From assembly GCA_030411725.1 (NCBI GenBank), contig MU839832.1, positions 248,001 through 312,000 of the forward strand: a DNA stretch of 64,000 nucleotides. Reading direction: 5' to 3'. Shown here in pieces: positions 44,301 through 55,296 of this stretch. The notes under the pieces are model-generated. The model saw only the letters and a program-made list of their open reading frames with translations. It had not been told where the DNA came from and did not search any database. The DNA is from Echria macrotheca (Eukaryota > Ascomycota > Sordariomycetes > Sordariales > Schizotheciaceae). The translations under genes were made by a program, and so were the position numbers. Numbering within the stretch: the first letter of the stretch is position 1; every line of letters starts with the position of its first letter.

Positions 44301-46598
44301 CTGGATGGCAGTTTCATGGCAATTGCCCGCGCTTCTTGGCTTCATAATAATGGAGTGGCCCGGTCACTCGACCTCCGCCGGCGCCGTGATCGTGATACCT
44401 AGCGTCAGGCAGCTCCTTGGTAGTTCTTCTGACTGCGTCCCCCAGACGAAACCGCGTGTTTAGCTCCTCGACTACCGCACCCTCCGACCTCAAACGGCGT
44501 GACAAACAAAAGATAGGGCGGCGGCAAAACGATATCTTTGCCCAACCCTGGTCATTTCGGCCGCAAGACATCCAACACGCAACGCCAACGCCTGCAAGGC
44601 AAAACCAACAGGTCAGTCAGACACACGAGCACACGCTTGTATCCCGGCGGGAGCATGGTAGATCTGCGCCTGGGTTCCGGCACCAGGGCAGCAGTACGCC
44701 GAGAGCGGCTCTGATAGTCTGAATTGTGACTCCCTCGAGAAGACGGCGGGTTGTCGAGACATGGGCGGGAGAGGCGCCCGTTTGCATGCTCAGAGCCACG
44801 GGCGGCTGCACCTACTCCCGCGGCGCCATTGTTGCCTGTATCACCGACGGGTCCGGATAGCTGCTCGTTTTCCTCCAGTCAGCCGTTTCATGAGCCCGTT
44901 GGTCCCAGCAAGCGACGTCGTCCCGGGCGCGCAGCCGAAGCGTCTCCATGTTTGGTGTTGTTCAGTTCTTTCTGTGTCTGGTGCTTCTGTCTACGACATG
45001 GTCTTCGCGGCGCACGGCAGTTTGCAAACACCGGTTCGGTCCACGAGCTGCAGCGTCCACCGACGTCTGGGCCCACTAGTCTGCTGCCGGTGTTGCTGCT
45101 CGCCGTAGCTCTGCGCCGTCCCAAACGATGCGCGCCGGTCGTTCGGCCCAATCTTAGTAGCTTGCTCCTGCCCTGAGGCAGTATTGTACGGAATATTGTG
45201 GAATACATACTGCATCGTGATCTTCGAAAGAGATACGTTCGACAGTCGCAAACTGGAACATCACGCCGTTTCGGTCTTTCCGACACGAGATATTAGAAAT
45301 AGAAGGAAGAAAGGGAACGTTGCCGATCCAGGCTGCTCCTGGAGGTATTCTGTCGTCCGAACTCCAGCCGATCGCAGGTGTTGCAACCTGCGGCGACGTC
45401 AACGCTCCCCCCTGTACTCGGCTTACCCCAGGCTGTAACTACTCTACACTAGAGAAGCCGGTCCCCCCACAAACTGCTTTTTCTGGGGCCATGGGTTTCT
45501 GAATCGAACTTGCTGCACCCCGGTCCTTGGTCTGGGCGTGTTCTGCTCTCTGCACTGCTCTGGACTTCACAAGTTTACCAGCGGGCACTCGAGTCTCGAC
45601 GCCAGCCTGCTAGCTGCGGACCAATCCCATCGGTCGCCAATTCCCATTGCTCCCAGAAAAGCAAACCCCTCCCCCCCTCCAGCCCGCTAGTCGCGACTGT
45701 GCACTTTGGAGCCAAAAAGGGCGACACGGCATCCGCAATCCCCAGCCCAGGCCTCCCTCTCCCTTGCTCGACATAAAAGTATTGTACATTCCACGCACCA
45801 GTCCTCGTCCATTTCCCACCGCGATCACATCCTCGACATTCCAGCAGTCCCGGCAGACTCATCTTTCCTTCGAGTACATAGCCCGCCCCGCCAACGAGGA
45901 TCACCAACCACGGAGGCATCTCCTGTATCAACCTGGGTCGCCGTGTCCACAGTACATGCCCGGTGCATATCGGTGGTTTATTACCGCCCACGATCCCCAT
46001 CAGCCTGAGAAGTGATTCTCGGTGCGCTGGGACCATAATTACTCGCCGTCTGGGTAAGTGGTTGCATCTATCTTCCGCCCTCTCTGCATATCCAAAGCGA
46101 AGTCAGCAAGCAGCAGCGTCCGCCCGCCAGCACGGAGCTTGCTGCTGCTGCTCTTGGGCCAAGCACTGGGTCCAACAGACCAGGGACCCGCCTGCGGGGA
46201 TCAGACCTCCCAATTGCCTGCGCTGTTGCGGGTGCCCATCAGCCTTACCAACTTTATTGCACACTCCCACCCCCTCTCTCCACCGCTATCTTGGGCCAGA
46301 GAGGACGCGAGCTGACGATATCAAAGTCGGGCGGCCAACATTAGTAGAATACTCGGCATGCTCCGCACCTAGATACTTATACATTAGTATATATCAGAGA
46401 CCAGAGGCTTAGAGTTGCATCTCTGCTTTTCTCATTTCCTAGAGCGACAGCCTTCAGCCCTGGGCGCACGAACCCGATCCCCGCGTCTTCGTCCGAAAAG
46501 CAGGCAGGACTGGGAACACCACCCAATCCTTGCGAACAGGCTCCCACGTCCTCCCCTCGCCGTGTCGGCGACCACGATTGACCCGCCTCGTTGGATTG
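41308..46598. other. 5.3-kb divergent intergenic block without a supportable gene
   Basis: This is the largest gap in the window, between the small membrane protein and the PUF gene. Many frames of 60-150 codons overlap on both strands; none has a motif, a plausible splice partner or coding-like bias. No transposase, reverse transcriptase or terminal repeats were seen. A long leader or promoter for the PUF gene, or a noncoding RNA, is possible. Confidence 0.5.
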
Positions 46599-49500
46599 AT
46601 GGATCGTGACGCCGAGAAGGCGTTCAAAATGACTACTGTAAGTGGTGTTCCTCTGGGTGTTGTCGCCGGTCTGCAGAGCATGTTTGCGCTCGGGTCGCGT
46701 GTCTCAAGCTGCCTCCTAGCGCAGGTCGGAAGCTTAACGATGCGAAAGCGCCCAGGACCCTTGTTCCCCTGATGGGCTGAACTTGTTTTCTGCCATCGCA
46801 CAACTATCCATCTTCCCATCGCCAAATGGTACCAACTAACTCGTTATCTCGCCTCAGTCTAGAAACGGTCGGTTCGGAATGGCGAACGGAACCGACAAGA
46901 ATTCACAGCCGCTCACAAACTCTTTTCCCACTACGTCCAGCTGGCAGACCTCCGCAACAATATGGCAAAACAATGCGGTCGGATCCTTCAATAAGCCGAG
47001 AGATGTCGCCGGGGCGAAAGGTGCGCGCGCGTTTGAGGGATCGGTCGAGAGAAGGGAGAAGCTGACGGAATATGTAGATTCGAGCGAGGCATTCCCCAAG
47101 ATCTCGTCGGGCTCCAGCGCTCTGGCAGCCTCGTCTGAGCCTGAAGGCTGGGCCAACGGCGCAAGAGCTTGGAACAATACGGAATCTACGCTGAACCGCA
47201 ATACCTCCGGTAACACATCGCCGAACAGAGCCCGTATCGAAGCGCCGATTCGCGACCTGAACAACGACCCTTACTACATCACAGGCCTGTCCCACATCCA
47301 GCCAGCCATCGGTCAGCGAGCGCAGGCGAGACCCAAAACGGGAACGGCATCGGATGCACCGGCTGGCTCTTTTAACGTCTCTCAGCTCAACACCGACTAT
47401 GGAGCCGAGAGCGGTGATGGGAGCCCTTACAGCCCGCTCAATTTCGGCACCGAGTCCAACGGGGCCAACGGATACTCGACGGCCAAGCGACCATCGCAGG
47501 ACATTTCGTATGCTCGTGACCCTCTCATGCCGACCTCCAGCCACTCGGAGACGGACCTCCATACACATGGCAGCGCATTCGGCGATCTGGCGTTCGCGGG
47601 GCAGACGCACTCGCAACGACCGTCCGTGTCGTCCTTTTCGCAGGCCAGCAGGATGTTCAACGGGCTAGGGCAGCTCGACCGCGATGTCGAGAATTTCGTC
47701 ACAGCTCCGGGACTCAACGACGGCCCAGCCACCATCACAAACGGGATGGGAAACCTGTCATTCGGAAACGGCCAGGCCCAGTCTCCATTCAACCCCATGT
47801 CCCAACCGTGGGCGACGGGCGGGCCGGCCCTATCTGAGTTCCCGAGAGACACGTACGGGAACTCGGCGAGCTTCGAGAGACGCGGTTCGGCTGCGGAGCG
47901 GGGCTCGCCGGCCGGGAGCACATACCGGCAGACGCTCCGGAGCCCCACCAACAGCTACACCGGGACGCCGCAACAGCCATCGGACGCATGGGCCAGACCA
48001 GCATCCCGAGATCCCCGGAACGTGCCAGAGCTCGACCGCCGCCCACATAACCAGTCCTTTATTCCACAGCCCTCTGGTTACTACGGTAACCCATACCAAA
48101 GCAACGGTTTCTCGCCCTATGCCGCCCAATACTACGACCCGTACCCGCAGAGTCTCCGAGGTCATGTGCCGATGGCCCCTGGCTATGTGTTGCCAATGCA
48201 TCCCTATATGCCTGGATCGGGCATACCGCCGCTCCGGCCAGGCAGGGACCAAGATCCAGTCAGGGCCATGGCAAGCCCGCTGCTTACCGAGTTCAAGACC
48301 AACTACAACAAAGCCAGCAAGAAATGGGAGCTCAGGGCCATCTTTGGGCACATTGTCGAGTTCAGCGGTGACCAGGCCGGCTCTCGGCTGATCCAGGAGA
48401 AACTTGAGACTGCCAACAGCGACGACAAGGACCACGTCTTTCGCGAAATCGAACCGAATGCTCTGCAGCTTATGAAGGATCTCTTTGGCAATTACGTGAT
48501 TCAGAAGCTGTTTGAACACGGCAATCAAGTGCAAAAGAAGATCCTGGCCGGCGTCATGAAGGGAAAGGTTGTCGACCTGTCGGTCCAGATGTATGCCTGC
48601 CGGGTGGTTCAAAAGGTATTTTGCCAGCGTCTGTTCGAGGTCGAGGCTAACAGTTGCAGGCGTTGGAACATGTACTCGTGGAGCAGCAAGCTGAGTTGGT
48701 CAAGGAGCTGGAACCGGAGATCCTGAAGGTTCTCAAGGACCAGAACGGAAACCACGTGGTCCAGAAGATTATCGAACTCGTACCGCGCCAGCATATCGAC
48801 TTCATCATGAACTGCTTCAAGGGGCGCGTCAGCGAGCTCTCGTCGCACTCGTTTGGGTGCCGAGTCATACAGCGAGCGCTTGAAAAGGGCACCGAGGCCG
48901 ACAAGGCGGCCATGATGAGTGAGCTGCATTCGTGCATCACAATGCTGATCACGGACCAGTTCGGCAACTATGTCGCTCAGCACGTTATTGCCCATGGCAC
49001 CGTCGAGGACCGCGACAGGGTTATTGACGTCGTCACCAATGAGCTGGTGCATTATTCCAAGCACAAGTTTGCCTCCAATGTGGTGGAGGCATGCATCGCC
49101 ATGGGCACGCCCACACAAGTCCATCGGATTCGCGAGATCTTGTCGCAGTCCGTCGACGATGCGAATGGTACCCTGCCTGTGCTGGTCAGGGATTCGTATG
49201 GGAATTATGTCATTCGTAAGTCGAGTGCCAGTGTTTGGGGGAATCATGCTGACTTTGCAGAAAAACTACTCAAACAGCTCAACATGACCGACAGAGAGGC
49301 GGGTGTGGAGTTTGCGGAGCGGCTACGGCCGATCGTCGTAGCGGCCAAGAAGACAAACTCGGGACGTCAGATCGCGCAGATCATGCAGCTGCTGGACGAC
49401 ACGCTTTCAGCTCCTCCGTCAACGTCGAATCCGACATCTCCGACGCTCCGAGTCGATGTCGAATCCACAGTGCCGACGCCGCCTGTTCTGACCATGGGAC

Positions 49501-49613
49501 ACAACAGCCCGTCGAGCAGCCCCCCGAGCACCAACGACGGTGCCATTGGCGACGTGGGCGGAGCGCCTCTGCATCCGACAAAACCAGCCGAGAACGGGCG
49601 TCTTGAGGCTTAG
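46599..49613 (+). CDS. PUF3: Pumilio-family RNA-binding protein, Puf3 type
   Basis: Exons 46599-46637, 46858-48615, 48660-49215 and 49261-49613 give 901 residues. Exon 1 (MDRDAEKAFKMTT) joins across a 220-nt intron to SRNGRFGMANGTDKN; if translation instead begins at 46879 the protein is 20 residues shorter. The first 480 residues are disordered, Ser/Asn/Pro-rich. The C-terminal Pumilio domain (about 505-855) has eight repeats with signatures GSRLIQ, GNYVIQ, ACRVVQ, GNHVVQ, GCRVIQ, GNYVAQ, ASNVVE, GNYVIQ. Their order matches the classical Puf3/Pumilio code for UGUAUAUA. In yeast, Puf3 binds 3' UTRs of nuclear mRNAs for mitochondrial proteins and controls their decay and translation. Assignment as Puf3 rather than another class rests on all eight canonical repeats being present. 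Confidence 0.92.
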
Positions 49614-51578
49614 AAGGAGCGACGACGCCTACGGTCTTTTTCCTGTTAGTAATTAATCCGTCGATGCATACTGGGCGACTGGTGTACTCGAACATTCGAT
49701 TCGTTTGTATCATTCCGAGACACCCTTACATTATCCGTTTATATCTCACCCGATGGCCAGGGTGTGGGGGGCAGGGAGGGACATAGTTGCCTGATTCTTT
49801 GATGAGATGGTCTCGTGATTCCTGGACATGATTAAGGAATGTCGATGACAGGGTAGGGGGAGGTGTTTTCCGGCGTTGCTCCGCTGTGGGCAGTCAGCGA
49901 ACCTGATGTATACCCTATGGTTGCGCGGCAGGACAGCCAGTCTCATTTGTCTCGGGGGATAAAAGATGAGGACAGAAGGCATAGCGATAACACGGGAGAA
50001 AACGGGCTGGGGATACAGCGGAACGGATGTGGATGGTTTTTACATAAAACGGGCATTGCGTTTGTGTATGTGTTTTCTCTGACGGGCTGTGAGGTCATGA
50101 CAGCATGCGGATAGAAAATGACGTTGGTTTGTGCACTGGTTTGTGAAGTTGTGAGTTGGTGAATTTGCGGAATCGTGTTGTGTTTGACGACGAGCGGACG
50201 TGTCAGGGTTCCATTTATGGTGGACGAGAGCCTGGCGATAGTTCCGAGTCTTTAGATGGATCACATTTCGCTCGCGGCGTTTCATTGTGTTTGATTCTCG
50301 ATATTATTTATTGTACGTGTTCAGTCCGAAAAGCGTTGGTTTCTGACGCACGAAGGGCGTCAGAATCGACAGTTACGTCGGTATGAGGACGTCGGGGTGA
50401 GGAGCGGAGGATGTTTAAGATGACTGCGAGGCCATGATGATTTTCTCTCTTGTGCTTCCAAATTTTACACAGAACCTTTTTCTTTATTCAGTGGAAAACG
50501 CTCTGTTAACTCAATGGCAGGAGGATTGGGTTGGGGGATCCTGACTTGACAACGGTCATTGGGCTGCGCAGGCGACGGGCCGATTTCTTCCATTCCCGAG
50601 ATCTCACGGCGAGAAGGGTGTTGCTGAGCCCGTTATGACATTTTTATTCTAAAGCCTTCTTCATACTCTACAGTCATGTGAAAAATAGCAGGCCTCCTTT
50701 CCTCACTCAGCTTCCACTCCATATCTCATGGATCGTGTAAGTCATCTCCGTCTCTGATTGGCCAATCACGCAAGGCTCCATATTCCAACCAGGTCAGTCC
50801 CAACACCAGCAAAAGGAGAAATATCTCTCGATACGAGTGTCGATACAAGGTGTGACAAGAGTCTCGATTCTCAGAGGAGAAGGCGATAATCCCCCGCATC
50901 AACCCTCCCTTTCGTGATGTCCCCTGAGCGCATACAACTCCAAGGGATCGCAGCCCATGACGTAATGCCGTCCCGCCAACGTCATCCCCCCAAACCACAG
51001 CCGCAGCCATACGTCAATTGTTCGACCATCTTTTTTCGGTGCTCTCGTCCGCTGATGTGCTGTGCCAAGGATGATTGGAAGAAGCCGGAATACGGCTCGG
51101 GGACGCACTTACAGTACCCACTCACCCTTGTGTAAAGTAGAAAGGAAGAACGAGGTGTGAAATCAAGCTCTGGCCAAGCAGTCCAAGGACGGGTGCCAAG
51201 GTAGGAGGACACGAGGGGGTCGTCGATCGTTGGTCCCTAGGGGACCGCGGGGGCCTTTCATAGGCGTACGATAAGTAACTAAACTGGCTTCTTCTTTCGG
51301 GATGTTTGATAGAGAGAGAAAGAGGGGTAGAGACAAAATACGTCAGAGGTTTGGTCCCGAGGGGAGGGAGGTGTGAGGTCGGATGGGAATGTCATAAAGG
51401 GTTGCTGCTGCCTTCCCTCCTCTTTTTATCAGCTGTTTTAGATTTCATCCAATTTTTGGATAACAGTTTGAATACACCTTGTTTCTCGTCATCATCAGAC
51501 TATACCCAGGTATACCTAGATTCCAAACAACCAGCTAGCTACCTTGCCCCTATCTGCATCTTTTTTTACTCAGGTACC
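49614..51578. other. Intergenic region downstream of the PUF gene
   Basis: 1.97 kb between tandem plus-strand genes. No frame with protein character. It presumably contains the 3' UTR of the PUF gene and the promoter of the next gene. Confidence 0.55.
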
Positions 51579-52877
51579 ATGGAATCCATCACCAGCCTCA
51601 AGACTGCGGCGACCCGGGCCATCTGGGGCGATGAAAAGCAACACCAGGAGCCAATCTCGGGCCAGAACGGGGACGTGTCCAAGGGCGAGCCGTACGACGC
51701 AGGGAACATGGGTGGTATGTATTATTTTTTTGTCTCTTGTCGTCCCAACTATTCTCTCTATCAACATGATGCTTACCAATATTCTCAGAGTTACACACAC
51801 CACTTATTACAACACACCCAACTATTCTAGGTGGTAATCAAAACACTAAACAACGAGAGAAAAAAAACAGAACCAGAGGAAGCATCATCCAAATTCACCG
51901 CCCCCGACGAGACAGGCACTCAGCCCGTCGAGACCAACACCAAGGAAACCACTTCCAATGGAACCCACACCGACGACAACCTAAATAAGGACGACAAGCC
52001 CGAAACAAACCCAGCAACCCAAATCGACTCCTCAACAACAAAACACGACTCAACCAAAGCCCAAAACGACGTCCGCTCCCCCTCCGACCCAACAACCCAC
52101 CCAGACTCGGCCGCGCCGCGCACAAACATCGACAACAAAGCCGAAGGCGGGCTCGACGTGGACGACAACCCGGAGAAGCAGTTCGACGGGCCCGGGCCGC
52201 GGCCTATCGAGCAGGTTGCGCGTGAGCATGGGGGGGATGCCGGGAAGAGTGGGAGTGATGAGTCCCTTTCTGATGACAAGAAGGGTGAGGGGGAGAAGGG
52301 GGAGGGGAAGGGAGAGGGGCCGGGGGGGTTGCCGAAGGTGGATGGCGGGGAGAATGAAGGGACTGGGGAGTTGTATGTCAAGTCTTCGGGGTTGAAGGCT
52401 GATGGGGGGGATTTTGATGCCGCTAAGCCTGGGGCGGGGAGGGAGGCTGATCGTATGTTTTTTTCCTTCCTTTTTTCCTTTCCCCGGTTTACTATTCTCC
52501 CATTTTTATTATCTCCCCATTTTTATTATCTCCCCTTTTTCATTATCTCCCCTTTTTCATTATCTCCCCTTTTTATTATCTCTCTCTCACTTTCTCTTTC
52601 TCTCTCTTTCTCTCTCTCTCTCTCCCTCTGTGTGTTTGTGTGTGTTTCGAGAGATGAAGAGAAACGAGATATGCTAACGATGATGACAATAACAATAGGA
52701 CTGCTCGAGGAAAAGGGAATCCATAAAGACGCGCCTAATGGGCCCCTCGTGACGGCTGATGGCACGCCAGCTTCTCCTGAAACGAGTAACGGATCGGCGG
52801 GGGGGAAGGAGAAGGTGAGTCTCAAGAGCAAGATTAAGGCCAAGTTGCATCGCACCTCGGCGACGGCTGCTTCTTGA
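51579..52877 (+). CDS. Acidic intrinsically disordered fungal protein (unknown function)
   Basis: Exons 51579-51714, 51871-52452 and 52699-52877 give 298 residues. The first acceptor was chosen at 51870 (branch ACTAAAC) because it joins YDAGNMG to EPEEASSK in the frame that stays open. The N-terminus (MESITSLKTAATRAIWGDEK, then QEPISGQNGDVSKGEPYDAGN) resembles small fungal proteins of unknown role that share a GDxxKGEPYDAGN motif and end in a basic KxKIKxKLH-type tail; here the end is SLKSKIKAKLHRTS. Between them lies Thr/Asp/Lys/Gly-rich low complexity with almost no hydrophobic residues. Family membership is from memory and tentative. The second intron (246 nt) carries a minisatellite and remains in frame. 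Confidence 0.8.
52453..52698 (+). other. 246-nt in-frame intron packed with pyrimidine repeats
   Basis: Donor GTATGT and acceptor CAATAG flank 246 nt, a multiple of three with no stop in the host frame. It contains five tandem 16-17-nt copies, then CT repeats, then TG repeats. If retained, it would insert 82 mostly hydrophobic residues into the protein. I treat it as an intron because of its composition and canonical ends. Confidence 0.75.
52497..52579 (+). repeat. Minisatellite, five copies of a 16-17-nt unit
   Basis: Units at 52497-52512, 52513-52529, 52530-52546, 52547-52563 and 52564-52579 follow CTCCCC(A)TTTTT(C)ATTAT, directly followed by a (CT)n tract to about 52628 and a TG-rich stretch. 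Confidence 0.9.
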
Positions 52878-53633
52878 TTTTGTTGTCTCACTGCAGCTGT
52901 TATGAGGCGTTTTGTTTAGGAGATGGTTTACATGGTCTTTTTTTTTTTTTTTTGGAAGGGGGTTGGGAACGTTGTTATGTTTTGTAATGAGCACATCGAA
53001 CTCTCTTTTTTTTGGTCACTGTGTATTCCATGACTGCAGTGTAGTGGTCTTGTAAACCCTACGACGATGTCGGTATTTTTACGGATGAATACCTTGAAGT
53101 ATGTTTTGAGAATCTTCCCGTTTTGCGGATATCTTGAAGTGTTTTGAGTATCTTACCCGTTTCGTCAATTGTGATGATACACACTCTGCTGCGACAAGAC
53201 AGAAAGTGACAAAAACGCACAAGTGAGCAAAGTATCCGTACGTGACCAGGTCATCATCCCGTTTTGTCCTCTCAAGAGAGGTGTATCCCAAGAAAGTCGG
53301 AAACCCCCTCGGATTCGGCACTCGGCCATGTGCCCGGCTGATTGGCTGTGCTGCATCCCCAGCACAATGCTGCCTTGCGCCCGTCTGCCCACGGTTCCCG
53401 TCGCCCCGTGACTCTTGTGTTGAGTGATAACAAGTCGTCGCTTTGATCCCAGTCTACAAACTTCAACCCTCCGCGAGCAGCCGGACGATTCACGATCCGT
53501 AACTTTTGAGTCGAGCTGGTGTGAGAGATGCGATTTCAACCTTGAGCGGCATCGCGCCGACTACCTCTACCACGACGCTCACCCTCAAGAACATCTCAAC
53601 ATCTCAACAGTATCGACAACGCCCGCATCAACC
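52878..53633. other. Promoter region of the SGNH hydrolase gene
   Basis: 756 bp between tandem genes. It includes a 17-bp T run near 52940 and a repeated sequence around 53096-53160 (TTGAAGT...TTTTGAG...TATCTT, twice). The frame of the downstream enzyme is open back to 53424, but the signal peptide places the start at 53634. Confidence 0.55.
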
Positions 53634-54970
53634 ATGAAACGACTCACCTTCCTCGTCTTTCTTCTCCCTGCCGCCGCCCGGCTCTGGGGGGCCCGTCCCG
53701 AAACCCAACACGTCCTCGGTGGTCCCAACTCTGTCCCAGTCCGCCCAAAAACAAAAACCTTCGCCTCGCTAGGCGACTCCTACTCGGCCGGGATCGGCAC
53801 ATTCGTCCCAGACAAAGAAGACGACTGCCGCCGCGGCGAGGGCGCGTACCCCTTCCTGCTCGCCGAGGACCTCCTCCGCCCCGGTACCAACTCATCCCCG
53901 CCAGATTTCCAATGGCTCTCCTGCACCGGCTCAACAACCACCGACCTCTTGTCCTCCCCCACAACCAACAAATCCCAAATCGACCTCCTCAACACTTCTT
54001 CCCCCCTCCGCTTCGCAACTTTAAGCATCGGCGGCAACGACCTAGGCTTCTTCGACGTCATGAACGCCTGCGTATTCCGCTTCTACTCCTTCTACAGCGG
54101 CACCTGCGCCGCGGCCCTCGCTTCTTCGGAAGCCGCCATCTCCTCGCCCGAGTTCGACATCCGTCTGAGTCTGGTCCTCCACGAAATCCTCGACAAGATC
54201 CGCTGGGAGGTGCGGCCTGATTTTTTTGTTGTCGTCACGGGTTATGCGCGCTTCTTTGATGCCGAGACAAAAGAGTGTGATGCTGTTAGTCTGGGGGTCT
54301 GGTGGGGTGGTGGTGTGGGTGGGACGGGGCCGAAACTGACCAGGGAAGTGAGGAGGGCTATGAATAGCCTTGTTGTGAGGGTGAATCGCAAGATTAAAGG
54401 GGCGGTGGAGGGGGTTAATAAGCGGTTTTTGGGGGAACGCCAGAAAGTGCTGTTTGTGGATTTTGATGAGGAGTTTGAGGGCCATCGGTTTTGTGAGAGG
54501 GATGTACAGGAGCCGGATTATGAGAGGGGGGATACTTGGTTTTTCTTGCCGGGTGGTGGGGATAATGGGCGGAATGGGACGGTCGGAAAAGGGAATGAGA
54601 CGACGACGACGCCGTTGATGTTGTTGGAGGAGGGGTCGCCTTTGACGGAGCCCGAGAGGTGTTTGAGGAGGGCTGAAGAGAGAGGAGATTGGGGCGAGCG
54701 GGCGCTGTGTTATATGGCTACGGCGCGACACAGAGATCCGTCGTTGAGGTTGAGGGACGGGATGCTCGGGCTCGAGTCGATGTGGTATGTTCCGACGTAT
54801 TATGGGAAGACGTTTCATCCGGTGAGCTTTGGTTCTCTCTCTCTCTCTCTCTTGCCTGTTGGGCGGTATGCTAATACGCAGCGTACCAGCGATCACTCGG
54901 ACACGAGGCCATCCGCGACAAGATCTACCAGGTCTGGCGGGAGAATGGGATTGACATTGGACCCCGTTGA
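53634..54970 (+). CDS. Secreted SGNH/GDSL-type esterase or lipase
   Basis: Exons 53634-54821 and 54890-54970 give 422 residues. The N-terminus MKRLTFLVFLLPAAARLWGA is a signal peptide. SGNH blocks: block I FASLGDSYSAG with nucleophile Ser49, block III GGNDLG (133-138, oxyanion Asn135), and FHP with His395 as the base at the exon junction. WLSCTGS and the overall layout resemble the Streptomyces-esterase-like branch, in which a Ser-His dyad can suffice; no DxxH is present. The acceptor at 54889 is preferred over the one at 54881 because it gives the family-typical tail RSLGHEAIRDKIYQVW and lies a proper distance from the branch site CTAAT (54871). Potential N-glycosylation sites (NSS, NKS, NTS, NGT, NET) fit an extracellular enzyme. 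Substrate is unknown. Confidence 0.88.
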
Positions 54971-55296
54971 AAGGGATGGGGGTTTTGTTTTTGAGAGGCA
55001 TGGAGTTGGAGCATTGGATACCCGGACGACAGCGACTGCACCTTTTATCTTAGTTGATACCCTTGCAATTAACAGAGTAACATGTCATAATCATGCCATA
55101 TCCAAAACATATATATATCATGTCCAAGATCAAGACGTTCCTGTTGTCAGGATGACCTCCATCCCGTAAAGGCAAAGCGACAAAAGTGACAACGTAACCC
55201 ATATGCGCTCCATCCAGATCCAACCCAAGCCACTGAGGAAACCATCTATATAGACCCAAAGAAATATCAGGGAGAGCCTATCATGTCGTGTTCACC
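54971..55296. other. SGNH/GH64 convergent 3' spacer
   Basis: 326 bp between convergent stops; contains an ATATATAT stretch near 55110. No separate gene. Confidence 0.6.

Noticed and set aside
41308..46598. Possible transposon or virus relic in the large gap
   Set aside because: No terminal repeats, reverse transcriptase, integrase or transposase motifs could be seen in any frame.
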